A stretch of DNA of 64,000 nt. Origin: Cristatella mucedo (lineage: Eukaryota > Bryozoa > Phylactolaemata > Cristatellidae). This document shows, piece by piece, positions 43,966 to 54,910 of this stretch (the first letter of the stretch is position 1; every line of letters begins with the position of its first letter). The translations under genes were made by a program, and so were the position numbers. The notes under the pieces are model-generated. The model was given only the letters and a program-made list of their open reading frames with translations. It ran no database searches and was not told the DNA's origin. The DNA is taken from contig WPIO01000121.1 of the NCBI GenBank assembly GCA_009760855.2, positions 338,501 to 402,500 of the forward strand, in the 5' to 3' direction.

Positions 43966-44678
43966 GCATCAGTGATCTGCAGCCTCGTCAGTCGTTGCCG
44001 CCGCCGTCGCCACCACCGTCGCAGTTACAGTCAATCCCGGCGATCACATCGGACGAGAAGACTACGACGGCCACACAGTCTGCTTTGACGACCGCTACTC
44101 CGCTCACCACGACTCCGCAGACTACAGCTCAGCTGACCACCAGTTCTCTGATGCTGATTACGCCGACCACGACCTCGCTGACAACGAATCCGTCGCCTCA
44201 AACAACGCGCACCACGTCCCAGCTGACCAAGAATCCGTCAACACTGACCGCGACTCAGCTGATCACGAATCCGTTGACCCTGATTACGCCGTCCACGACA
44301 TCGCTGACCACGAATCCATTGAACCTGAAAACGCCGACCACGGCTCCGCTGACCACCATTTCGTCGAACGCGGAGGTGTCGACCGACGGATGCGGCGGAG
44401 GTGCCGGATGCGGCAGATGCGGTGGATGCGGCGGAGGTGCCGGATGCGGCAGATGCGGCAGATACGGTGGATGCGGCAGATGCGGCGGATGCGGCAGATG
44501 CGGCGGATGCGGCAGATGCGGCGGATGCGACGGAAAGGGCGGATGCGACGGAGAGGGCGAATGCGACGGAGAGGGCGGATGCGACGAATGCGGCAAATGC
44601 GGCGAATGCGGCAGATGCGGCGGATGCGACGGAGAGGGCGGATGCGACGGAGAGGGCGGATGCGGCGGATGCGGCTGA
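43966..44678 (+). CDS. Mucin-like exon with Cys-Gly-X tail
   Basis: Acceptor GTCTACATCACAG, phase 1, beginning (G)ISDLQPRQ like the other mucin exons. 236 codons to TGA at 44676: a short Pro/Gln head, a Thr-rich block (LTTTPQTTAQLTT, LTTNPLNLKTPTTAPL) clearly related to gene B, then about 97 residues of G-x-C triplets (GRCGGCGRC, later CDGEGGC) with 24 cysteines. The 3' flank shares gene B's poly(A) neighbourhood (AATAAA at 44950). Upstream exons are uncertain: the nearest PAN copy (39638) is out of phase. The tail could form heavy disulphide crosslinks or bind metal; both are inference. Confidence 0.6.
44390..44675 (+). repeat. GGATGCGGCAGATGCGGC triplet array (Cys-Gly-X coding)
   Basis: A 9/18-base periodic array. 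All six frames are largely open, which explains the overlapping antisense and alternate-frame ORFs. Confidence 0.85.
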
Positions 44679-45245
44679 GACTAGGGAGGCTAGGGATACG
44701 ACGGAGCTTCCGGAACGTCGGAAACTGCGATAAATGGTCGGCAAGCTTAAAAGCGTTCAGGAAATCAGCTGTCAAAGGACGTCGCGAGTCATCGCTCTCA
44801 GTTCAATGGCGGGCCACTAGCTGGAGAAGCTAATCTCTTCGTCGTGAAGCTTTGACGCGACTTTGTATAAATGGAACCACTTTACCGCCGAGCTATTATT
44901 CATTGTGAGCAACGCAGCAACCGCGGGCTAATAAGCGAGTACGTTATGTAAATAAAAACGCAAATGTGCAGCTGCGGAATACGTAGTATACGTATAATAC
45001 TACTCATTACACGTACATGACGGAGCTACATGACTAAATGTTCGCATGTGGCAGGAAGCCCGTGCGGTAGCAGCACATGAGGATCACTAATTCCGCATCA
45101 CTGCTCAGCAACTACTCGTTTGGCCTTCCGCGCGGTGCTAATGAATTTCACTTACCTCGAGATTTTACTGTTAGCGGCATTCGCAGGTACGGCCATCGTC
45201 TGTCACTTTTTGTAAGCTTAGTAAAGTGAGTTTGGTCCAGTTTTG
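44679..45245 (+). other. 3' UTR and flank of the Cys-rich mucin exon
   Basis: GAGC.A..CAGCAAC..CGGGCTAATAAGCGAG at about 44905-44940 corresponds to 20215-20250 after gene B. The likely poly(A) signal is AATAAA at 44950-44955. Nothing else is seen. Confidence 0.55.
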
Positions 45246-45530
45246 GTGAGAGATGGCAGCGATGTAAGATGGCAGCGATGTAAGATGGCAGCGATGTAAG
45301 ATGGCAGCGATGTAAGATGGCAGCGATGTAAGATGGCAGCGATGTAAGATGGCAGCGATGTAAGATGGCAGCGATGTAAGATGGCAGCGATGTAAGATGG
45401 CAGCGATGTAAGATGGCAGCGATGTAAGATGGCAGCGATGTAAGATGGCAGCGATGTAAGATGGCAGCGATGTAAGATGGCAGCGATGTAAGATGGCAGC
45501 GATGTAAGATGGCAGCGATGTAAGATGCAA
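45246..45530. repeat. 16-bp minisatellite, about 18 near-identical copies
   Basis: Unit GATGGCAGCGATGTAA, decaying into GTAAGATGCAAG up to about 45660. Because 16 is not a multiple of 3, all three antisense frames encode the same 16-residue pattern; these are not genes. Confidence 0.95.
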
Positions 45531-45660
45531 GATGCAAGACGTAAGATACAATATGTATTGTGTAAAATGTAACATGCAAGATGCACGATACAAGAGGCAA
45601 GATTTAAGATGTAAAAATGTAAGGTGTAAGATGTAAAATGCAAGATTTAAGTTGCAAAAT

Positions 45661-46375
45661 TATGCCATATATCTAAGATGTAAGCAGCCATTGGGGATGT
45701 GTATGGAGTCCCCAGCCAGAGAGTGCATCCGGCTCTTAATTCGGCTTCGCCGGCAAAGTAGCACCCCGCTGCTTGAGAGCGCTCAGAGCCTCGCTTCCGC
45801 GGTCGATAGGTCATGATGTAACTCACCGCACGCACGCGCCCGCGCTCGAGGGCTCGCTGGGTTCGGAGAACTCGGTTCCGTCGCGGCGATTTGGCTCGCG
45901 GGACGACCTGCGCCAGACCTGGAGCGCTCCAGGATCGCCGGATCGCAACGCAGATGCACAAATATTTCGCCAGTTTGGTTCGACGGACCAGAAGCGGCGG
46001 ATGCCGCTCGCACTGCATCCGACGCCACGAAGCAGAATCGTTAGCATCACTCGTACACCGCACGGCGAAATCGCCGATTAATTATTAGATTCATTAATAT
46101 AATAGTATAATAATATAATAATATAACATAATATATATTATATATTATATATTATAATATAATAATATAATTCTAATAATCCGAATAAATTCGAATCGAA
46201 TTCGCATAAGCGAAATCGCCGCATCGGCACTCGCCTCACGCGCGTATATCCGGCTAAGAACGGACACGATCGCGCCTGTTATCCTGCCGATCGTCTGCAT
46301 CGATCGACTGCCGATCGCCTGCATCTCGCCGCATCGTCGACGCCGCTACGAGCGGAGGCTCTGCTTTGCCGGCAG
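45661..46375. other. Unassigned; conserved stretch 45890-46050 and AT-rich tract
   Basis: 45890-46050 matches 22000-22200 and keeps a QFGS...RMPLA.HP.PR.RIVS reading frame in both (see findings). 46083-46175 is AT-rich. Confidence 0.45.
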
Positions 46376-46530
46376 CGGCATAAGAGCTGCTTCGCCGTAC
46401 GATCGGCCGAGACCCGAAGTCAGGCAAACGCGGTAGCAAGATCGAGGTCGCTTGGCGCCTCTCGCGCTCGCCTTCTCTGCCGGCCGCCGCCGCCGCTAGC
46501 GGCCAGCCGGAGGAGGAGGCGCCGGCGCCG
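46376..46530 (+). pseudogene. Broken copy of the gene B/C promoter and first exon
   Basis: CATAAGAG stands at the TATA position and CGTACGATCGGCCGAGACCCGAA matches the gene C leader. The ATG is lost (TCAGGC at 46420), and the signal-peptide codons are frameshifted. Confidence 0.6.
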
Positions 46531-46621
46531 CGCCGCGCACGCGTCATTCGTGCGCGGCGAGCGCAGCCGCCTCGGCCGCAGCCGCCGCGGCAGCACCAGC
46601 CCCAGCCTATGACTCGTCGCA

Positions 46622-46795
46622 TTTTCCAGAGTCCTGAATGCCCAACCCCAGAAGATGGCGTCGGTTTAGGTCTGGGTGCAGTCCGGTCTGCCTTGGTTGT
46701 AGTTCGGTTTGCCTAGGTGCTCGCCTTCGGTCCTCTCCGCGTCGGGAGAATGCCACCGAGCGAGCTCTTAAATAAACTGGTGGCAAAATGGCCGT
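46622..46795. repeat. Dispersed repeat (with 59945-60110 and 35366-35440)
   Basis: CAGAAGA.GGCGTC, GTAGTCCGGTTTGCCTTGG and TTAAATAAAC.G.TGGCAAAATGG recur in all or part of these places. Its nature is unknown. Confidence 0.6.
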
Positions 46796-47410
46796 CGACG
46801 AATCCCAATCGATCTCGGTCGATTATCGAAGGGAAGCGGTGGCGAAGCGGCTGCCGCCGGCGTTCGCCGCGAGTCCGCCGCCCTTGACAAGAAAAGCTCA
46901 GACGAGCCGCCGGCAGTACTCAGCGACGACGTCAGCACGACTAGCGTCAAGAGACGGTGGCTCAGCTGCTCGAAGCTGGCGGCAGCTGACGGCAGGCGGC
47001 GCTGCCACGGCTGACGGTAGACGGCGCTAGAAAGGCTGACGGTAGAAGACGCTCCAGAGGTTGACAGTAGACGGCGCAAGAAAGGCTGACGGTAGACGAC
47101 GCTCCAGAGGTTGACGGTTGGAGGCGCTCAAGCAGCTGACGGGAGGCTTCGCTCCAGTGGCTGACGGTGGGCAGCGCTCTGGCGTGCGAGCGAGCTTAAA
47201 GCGGCTCGGCGGCGGAGCGTCGCCGTCGAGCACCGAGCCCCGACTCCGATAGAGCTTCCGGCGGATGCGACTTCAGCGAGGCTTCTGGGTGCAGCGCCAG
47301 GTGGTCTTCTGAGCAGCTGCGTCCACAGGTGCGTCGCCAGACGATGGTAGAAGCGACATGATTTTCGGGCACCGAGCTGACACACCCCCAGTGGTCGTTC
47401 AGTATTTGAA
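46796..47410. repeat. Unassigned with degenerate ~25-bp GCTGACGGTAGACGGCGCT repeat
   Basis: At about 46975-47185 the unit GCTGACGGTAGACGGCGCTA recurs at least six times with variation. No exon is supported. Confidence 0.6.
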
Positions 47411-47429
47411 GGATGGGAAGACGTAGAAG

Positions 47430-47662
47430 GAAGAGGTAGAGAGAGGGGTAGAGAGAGAGACAGAGACGGAGACAGAGTTAGAGACAGAGGCAGAGAGAGA
47501 GAGATAGATAGATAGATAGAGAGCTGGAGAGAGAGAGAGAGAGAGAGAGAAATAAAGATAGAGCGAGAGTGAGAGGGAGCGAGAGAGATGGAGGGAGAGG
47601 GAAGGAGAGAGAAGGAGAGAGAGAGGGACAAACGGAGAGAGAGAAGGAGAAAGAGGGAAGAC

Positions 47663-47747
<85 letters not shown>

Positions 47748-47800
47748 AGAGAGAGAGAGGGAGAGAGAGAGAGAGGAAGGGACACAGGAAGAGAGAGGGA
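47430..47800. repeat. (GA)n purine array
   Basis: Interrupted GAGAGG/GAGA repeats, longest pure run about 47665-47735. Open frames on either strand are artefacts. Confidence 0.92.
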
Positions 47801-48515
47801 GATTGAGAAGAATGTTTTTCCATTCTTTTTAAAGCATGCTTCTAACAAAGCTCAACTCAAATCCCGATCTGGTGCAGGCCTTAGCGACGCGTAGTGACAC
47901 CGCTCCAAGGACAACGCTCCGTACTGCTGTACTGCGTACTGCTACGAGTGACCTCTCAATCTTGCCGATGCTATTCGCGACATTCTGTTCCCCCCGCACT
48001 CGTGGCTTTCAAGAGCTTGCGGCGTGTGACGTCAGCGCTAGCCGGCACGCCCAAATGCCCTCGGTGAGGGTTTATTTCATGCTAACAAACACGCTGGCTT
48101 TGGAATTATAAGTTTTTTAACATAGTAAATGATCGCTCTGTCGCTTTTGCTACTTCTCAGAAACGTAAGCCGCATGCTAACCATCGCGGCAACGCCACAC
48201 TCGTTCGCTTGCTCGTTAGCGACGGTTTTCAGCGACGAGATTAGCGACATGTACGTTTCTATGCACGGCAATTAAATCAAACTATTTTGGTTTATCCGCG
48301 CTTGCTACGGGAGCAGATTTGGGTTGCGAATGCAACAGGAAGTCCTGTTCGGACAATGTCCGTCGACAGAGCGCACGCTCACCACAGAGCATCGCCACGC
48401 CTCTGCAGACGCTCACAAAGCGTATTCGAGCGCCGGTCGACGCGTAGCGCACTTTGCAGCTTCCGGGCCCACCGAAAGTAAGAGGCCGTGGGCCTACATC
48501 TTTCCGTATCTCTGC
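47801..48515. other. Unassigned
   Basis: Short open frames only; no family features or conserved paralogue recognised. Confidence 0.4.
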
Positions 48516-48519
48516 CAAT

Positions 48520-48592
48520 TTCTCTCTCCCTCTCTCTCTCTCAGTCTCTGTCTCTGTCTCTGTCTCTGTCTCTGTCTCTGTCTCTGTCTCTG

Positions 48593-48649
<57 letters not shown>

Positions 48650-48662
48650 GTCTCTGTCTCTG

Positions 48663-48729
<67 letters not shown>

Positions 48730-48760
48730 GTCTCTGTCTCTGTCTCTGTCTCTGTCTCTG

Positions 48761-48817
<57 letters not shown>

Positions 48818-48848
48818 GTCTCTGTCTCTGTCTCTGTCTCTGTCTCTG

Positions 48849-48880
<32 letters not shown>

Positions 48881-48886
48881 CCTCTC

Positions 48887-48917
<31 letters not shown>

Positions 48918-49078
48918 GTCTCTGTCTCTGTCTCTGTCTCTGTCTCTGTCTCTGTCTCTGTCTCTGTCTCTGTCTCTGTCTCTGTCTCTGTCTCTGTCTC
49001 TGTCTCTGTCTCTGTCTCTGTCTCTGTCTCTGTCTCGGTCTCTGTCTCTGTCTCTGTCCCTGTCTCTGTCTCTCTCTT
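48520..49078. repeat. (TCTCTG)n and (TC)n array
   Basis: At least five alternating blocks of perfect TCTCTG hexamers and TC dimers. It directly precedes a tRNA-Arg-like SINE head at 49088. Confidence 0.95.
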
Positions 49079-49247
49079 ATTAGACCGTTGGTGACAGGGT
49101 GCCTCAGATAGTATGTAAGACGAGACGCCGTCCAGTTTGAAGCGAAATCGCTCGTCGCCTTTCTCAACTTCTTCTTTCTGCCGCTACATTGCGCGTGCGG
49201 TGCGGCAGCGTTGCGAACGCTTTGGTCACTGTCTGTCTCACAGACAG

Positions 49248-49428
49248 ACGGCAGTCTGCTGCAGCAGCCAATGCCGCCGCCGCCGCCACTGCCGCCGCCA
49301 CCGCCGCCGCCACCGCCGCCGCCACCGCCGCCGCCACCGCCGCCGCCACCGCCGCCGCCACCGCCGCCGCCGCCGCCACCGCCGCCGCCGCCGCCACCGC
49401 CGCCGCCACCGCCGCCGCCACCGCCGCC

Positions 49429-49459
<31 letters not shown>

Positions 49460-49795
49460 ACGCCACCGCCGACGCCACCGCCGACGCCGCCGCAGCAGCA
49501 TAAGAGCGCAGCTAGCATTGACGTTCGCGACCGCACCCGCCCTTCGTCGGCCGGACTGAACGCGACAGCTGAGGTCACTGCGCTCTTCAGGTCTCAGGCG
49601 GCGACGGAGCTCCGCTCGGGGAGTCGGAGTGCTCCGCTGGCGGCTACCGTCTCCCCCACCCCTGCTGCTAAACCTTCGGCGATGGCCGCGTCAACGCCGC
49701 CGGCCCGCAAATCTACTGACGGCGGTGACTCCGCGAACCGGTGGCGAAAACCTCAATTGGATAGGATATTGATTGTACTTAAATTAATTTTCTGA
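49248..49795 (+). CDS. Mucin-family exon with poly-Pro tract
   Basis: Acceptor CTCACAGACAG in phase 1 gives (D)GSLLQQ, aligned with (G)TSLQLQQQ of gene B. A run of about 70 mostly Pro residues ((CCG/CCA)n, 49270-49490) follows. Then come QQHKSAASIDVRDRT and a tail GLNATAEVTALFRS homologous to RLNATTDVTALAWS of gene C, ending TGA at 49793. The tail match fixes the Pro frame; Ala and Gly frames are shadows. AATAAA lies at 49843. No intact first exon is found: the copy at 46376 is broken, so this exon may be orphaned or served by a distant start. Confidence 0.5.
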
Positions 49796-49913
49796 TATAG
49801 TACCCGTTCTTTACCTTATTGACCTATTTAAATCGCTCGAAAAATAAAGTTTAAGTAAAGTTCAGACGTATTGTCTGGAGACACCACCAATGACATCGAA
49901 GAGTCAATAATTG

Positions 49914-50088
49914 CATGCTGACCCTGTGCATGTCACCCCTAACCATATTATTCATTGTTTTTGTTTTTCAAGCACTATTTTACTTACCATTCAATTGCAT
50001 TTCCCTTTTCAGCAAATGTAAAGCACCTAGAAAGAGATTAAGTTCTCTGAGGGCGCTTTATCAAGTGCATCATTATCATTATTATTAT
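49914..50088 (+). mobile_element. LINE family 1 tail, short insertion with TSD
   Basis: 175 bases of the LINE 3' UTR, starting CATGCTGACCCTGTGCATG and ending in (ATT)n, with TAATTG duplicated at 49908-49913 and 50089-50094. The paralogous empty site is at 38009-38014. Confidence 0.88.
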
Positions 50089-50094
50089 TAATTG

Positions 50095-51288
50095 TTGCTA
50101 GCCTTCCCAGCCCATTGATTAGGCACTTTCACTTTTAATTTATGTCAAAATTATGCTTTGCGTATCGGTTGCAGCACGTTTAGACGGAACGGATACCGTT
50201 CGCTTAGCAGTAGCAGACACAGTAGATACTACAGAAACCGTTTGTGCTGAGCTGACTGCCAGCCGCAACTATAATTATTCACCAATCCAGTGGTGCTAGA
50301 CTACCAGAAAGGAGTCAACTGTGCCAGATATTTCTGAAGAAAACGCAGGTTAGCTTATCCGACTCGACTTCCCAGCTCCGAGGATTCGGTTGGAAATGGT
50401 CCTTTAGCAAGGACTATTATGACAGCAAATTGTTTGCGTTTATTTGAAGAGCACGCTAATTAAAGCGTCTTTTCCTAGACTAAACTAACGAGCGGTACCG
50501 ATTATATTTTACTCTTAAAACTGACACGAGTTCATTGTAAAATCCAGCTAGCTTGTCTTCTAATTAAATTAACTAAGCTAACTAAAGAATATTTCCCCCG
50601 CTCTATTTCTTGATGAGCCACATATATGTGCGTCAAATAACCTCCTTGCCCATAACGACATCTCACAGACCTTTGGCCGAAAGTCGTGATCGTTCAGCGA
50701 GTCATTCAATAAGTGGCCATTTGTCATCGGTTCAGCTTTCTACTCCAGCGACGCGAGTGAATGAATGATTGTTCTCGTGCACAAATTATAAGCTGCGGCG
50801 AGGCGAGAAAGCTATTCAAAAGTCAAAAACTAAATTAATTATTATATACAATAATGAAAAGGCTTAAAATCAAGCTAACGCCCAGAACCTGCGTACTTTG
50901 AAAACGTTGCCTTTGAACCTGTCAGTGAGCAGCGTTGATTCATTGCAGGATGCAATATCAACGGTTAGGTAACCAGCATCAGAAGAATATCAGGACATTC
51001 ACTGTTCACTGTTTGTAGCTCAAATTCTTTTGGAGACCAAGTTATTTTTGAGTCTTATATTTTGAGATCTTTTAGCCGTTTATGTGACTGCGAGATTATA
51101 TTTTCATCCAAAATGACCATCATTAATTTCTTTTGGATACTAATCGCATCGATACTTTTCGTTTGGTGATGAACTACTGCTCCAACAGCTTCACATGTTT
51201 TGATTCTCACTATGACATATCATATAAGGATTATCACTAGGATTATGATTATCACTAGGATTATCTTATATTATATATATATATGTAT

Positions 51289-51343
<55 letters not shown>

Positions 51344-52042
51344 TATACTTACTATATATATATCATAATCATATCGTATAATCATTATTTTCATAGTGGG
51401 CAAATTTTGAGCCGTTTGCCTTTATAAAAATAAAAGTAACTTAAACTGTCAGACTCCACATTTCTTATATCAACTTGTCTGACTCTTTTTCCAGTTTTCT
51501 GCAAACAAAGCTTCTATACCCACTTAAGAGAAATTATTTAAAAGCTGAAGCAGACATCGATTCGGCTACCCTGCTCCTGATCTATGACCACCTTCTTTTC
51601 TTCATCCTAAGCCCTTTAATTGCAGGAAAACGATTCCAAAAGCTCAATGGTTTCCTGCTCTACGTCAAGCAGCTAAACATGTGTCGCTATTGTAAGCTTG
51701 TGCCCAGATTTCGCAATATTGTCCCTATGCGTATTGACTCAGGTGGATATGTCAAACAAAAGCTGCTTGACGAGCGGCTATTTGCTTATGTGGCAGCAAT
51801 GCGATCAACGATTTCCGTGTTTTAGTTGTCCGCGTGACAATAATTGTTATATTGCAGTATAGCACAAACGTCAATAGGCGGTTGATACTTGAGCTGGAAG
51901 TCGTCCGCTGAAACTGCTTTAGTGCCACTTACTGGTTTGCTCGCGGAGCTATGGAGACCCGAGAGAGGTTTGACTCAAATCATTACTCAGCTACGTCTCT
52001 GGTGTCAACGGAGTACAGCCTTTGCTGGTAGTACAGTGACGA
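50095..52042. other. Duplicated segment, copy 3
   Basis: Matches 38015-39637 and parts of 25800-28590. It contains a (TTTA)n tract at 51283-51345. No exon is seen before 52043. Confidence 0.55.
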
Positions 52043-52091
52043 ATGAGGCGATTCAGCGCGGCTTACATATTTATATTGGCGACTGAATTCA
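52043..52091 (+). CDS. Gene D exon 1: short signal peptide
   Basis: ATG at 52043; 16 codons plus one base: MRRFSAAYIFILATEF, then A|GTAAGT, a consensus donor in phase 1. The intron to 52252 is only 160 bases. Exon 2 (52252-52512), 57251-57442 and 58857-59164 follow in phase 1. The sum of coding bases is 807, or 269 codons. This is the only one of the three PAN-family copies with start, donor and acceptor all intact. Product: a secreted PAN/F-type lectin, like gene A. The long link from 52512 to 57251 is inferred from phase and order. Confidence 0.55.
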
Positions 52092-52251
52092 GTAAGTCTT
52101 ACTGCAGCGAGCACATTTATAATTGCCGTAGAAGAGCTCTCGGTGCGTGCGAATTGAGGCAAATTAGCGTGGTTGATTATGTCCAGCGCAAGCTATTGCT
52201 TTTTATAAGTCGAACGACGGCTCGTCGAAATTCTTTCTTGTTATATTTCAG

Positions 52252-52512
52252 GTGTCCAAGCGTTTGTGATCCAATTTAACTTTGCAAGCCCTTTTGAATT
52301 GACACCCAGCATAGAAGCTGGTACTTACGACCACTCAAAGCCATCTTTCATTAAGGTTCTCGCCGACTGCTGCCATGAATGTTCTCGGGACCTGCAGACC
52401 TGTACATCAATCCAGTACATGTATGAAAATGGCACCTGCAAGATGTACGGACCAAACGCGCTCGCTTCAAATGGTTATCCATTGACCAGTGGTATTTGGG
52501 CTAAGAAGAAAG
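52252..52512 (+). CDS. Gene D exon 2: PAN-like domain
   Basis: The acceptor is TTATATTTCAG and the donor G|GTTAGT; 87 codons, phase 1 at both ends. It reads VQAFVIQFNFASPFELTP, then DCCHECSRDLQTCTSIQYMY and TCKMYG, with a PAN_1-like Cys layout and the C.S.QY core. Homologous exons at 28755 (broken) and 39848 (nearly intact) support a real coding family distinct from the PAN exons of genes B and C. Confidence 0.68.
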
Positions 52513-52814
52513 GTTAGTGGCTTAGAACAGCAGATCTGGCGTGGATGCTTGATTAAAAACCTGCTTAGCATTTTACTAACGACACAAGTGGACGGGAAAA
52601 TTGTGTGCTTATATTTCAGTTAGGTGCATGGATGATGTTATACTTAAGCGACAGAGTTTGATGTTGAGTAAAACTCGTTTACCTATGATCGTGCAACAGT
52701 AAATCAGACTTTAATTAATATTTCAATCGTTACAGCAGCTTTATGGCTGCATTAAAAATCGAGATCGAGGCATATTCTTCTTCGAGCGAAGATTGATGGG
52801 TTTACACCAATGCT

Positions 52815-53320
<506 letters not shown>

Positions 53321-53636
53321 CTCCCTTTGTCTCGCTCAATCCCTCTCTATCCATTTTATAGTGGCGGCTGCGTGACTTCAATTCAGATAAGTCACGTGAC
53401 ACTTCGGCGACCTAACTGTGAAATGAACGCGAAACCGGTCGCCCATTGAGCGGCGAGTTACTCGGCTGAAGGTTGCCATTCATGTATGCGCACGCTTTTG
53501 CAGGCGCTGCATGGCATAACTTCTTTGGTGGCCTGAGCACGCGATTCCTTTTTCTATTGGGTCATTTAGTGAGAGCCGGACTGGCCGCCGAGTGGAGTTT
53601 GCATACGCAGCCGCCGCAAAATGGCTTCCATTTATA

Positions 53637-54012
53637 ATAATAATAATAATAATAATGCACTAGATAAAGCGCCCTCAGAGAACTCAATCTCTTTCTAGGT
53701 GCTTTACATTTGCTGCAAAGGGAAATGCAATTGAATGGTGAGTAATAGCATGCTTGATAAACAAACAACATAAATAACATGGTTAGGGGTGACACGTACA
53801 GGGTGAGCATGCAAGTATGGCTGGTGGTAGCATGCACAGTGTCAGCATGCACAAGCACATGAAGGACAAATCACAGGGGCCCACTAAATGCTGTCAATAT
53901 AAGGTGTGTTTTTAAGTTCTTTTTAAATGTGGTCAAGTCAGGGGATGTTCTGACGCAAGTCGGGAGGGAGTTCCAGGCTTTGGGAGCATACGAACTAAAT
54001 GCACGGTCATTT
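53637..54012 (-). mobile_element. LINE family 1 3' end, 5'-truncated
   Basis: Minus-strand copy of 27290-27671 with an (ATT)n tail. CATTTA occurs at both junctions, again a 6-bp target-site duplication. Confidence 0.85.
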
Positions 54013-54431
54013 AGGCTCGGGCAAGGCTCGGCCTAAATTAGGCTCGGCTCGGCTTTGGCAGAATGATGAAAATTCTGAAAAATGCTGCGCATTTTGGTCG
54101 TCAACTTCCTATAGCAAAGCTGTCGTTTGCCTCAACGCCGGATTCCACGAATTCCTCCTGGTCTAATTTTCTCTGACGGAAGTTGCCGTGAGCGACAGAC
54201 TGACAGCTGCGAACTCGAGATTAACTATATCGCCTTCCATCTCCAAAGTAATCATGAGGTAAAAGAAAAAGTAAAGTAATCATATAATAAAAACAGAAAA
54301 ATAATATATTTTATTCTAAAATACGATACAAGAATTAGTAAAATAAAATAATCAGAGTGTTTGTCACGTGACTGCGGCGACAGTGTGCGAACGATCTTCA
54401 CGCGCGTCGATTACTCGAGTATTACTTAGTG

Positions 54432-54910
54432 CGGTGGTTCTCAACCTGCGGGTCGCGACCCCGTTGGGGCTCGAACGACCCTTTCACGCGGTTCATCTAA
54501 GACCATCGCGTCGCCTAAGACGATGGCTTATTTTTTCGTGATTAATCTCTATGCTTTAATTATGCTCATCTTGTAACGCTGCACATATATCCTGCATATT
54601 AGATACTCACATTACGATTCATAGTGGCATATTTCCTGTTAAGAAGTAGCAACGAAAATAAATTAGTGTATAAATTAGAATGTAATTATATTATTATAAT
54701 ATAATTATATTTTTATATTTTTATTAAGATAATATTATTATTTATTATTTATAATTACTTATTATTAATTATACAACTATTTATTAATTATTATTTAAAT
54801 TCTATTAAGATAATATTATTATATTATAATTATAGTGTCGGGGTGGCCACAACAAAAGAGGAGGAGCTGCATTGAAGGGTCGTGGCATTACAGAAGGTAG
54901 AGAAACACTG
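54432..54910. mobile_element. SPIN-like non-autonomous hAT transposon
   Basis: The left end CGGTGGTTCTCAACCTGCGG, then GGTCGCGACCCCGTTGGGG, CGAACGACCCTTTCAC and CTAAGACCATCG follow the known SPIN/hAT MITE consensus as I remember it. So do ATTACGATTCATAGTGGC, AAGAAGTAGCAACGAAAATA and the right end GGTCGTGGCATTACAGAAGG ... AACACTG. Flanks ACTTAGTG and ACTAGTGG look like an 8-bp duplication with one indel. An AT-rich core (54660-54835) replaces the consensus middle. No transposase. Confidence 0.82.

Noticed and set aside
45148-45643. Three overlapping antisense frames of ~140-150 codons with a 16-residue repeat
   Set aside because: A 16-bp unit gives the same peptide in all frames; this is minisatellite.
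47128-47848. Long Ser/Leu-rich antisense frames
   Set aside because: Translation of the GA array.
48324-49578. Ser/Leu, Arg/Asp and Gly-rich frames over TC, TCTCTG and GCC arrays
   Set aside because: Simple-repeat translation. The Gly and Ala frames over 49270-49490 conflict with the Pro frame fixed by the homologous tail.
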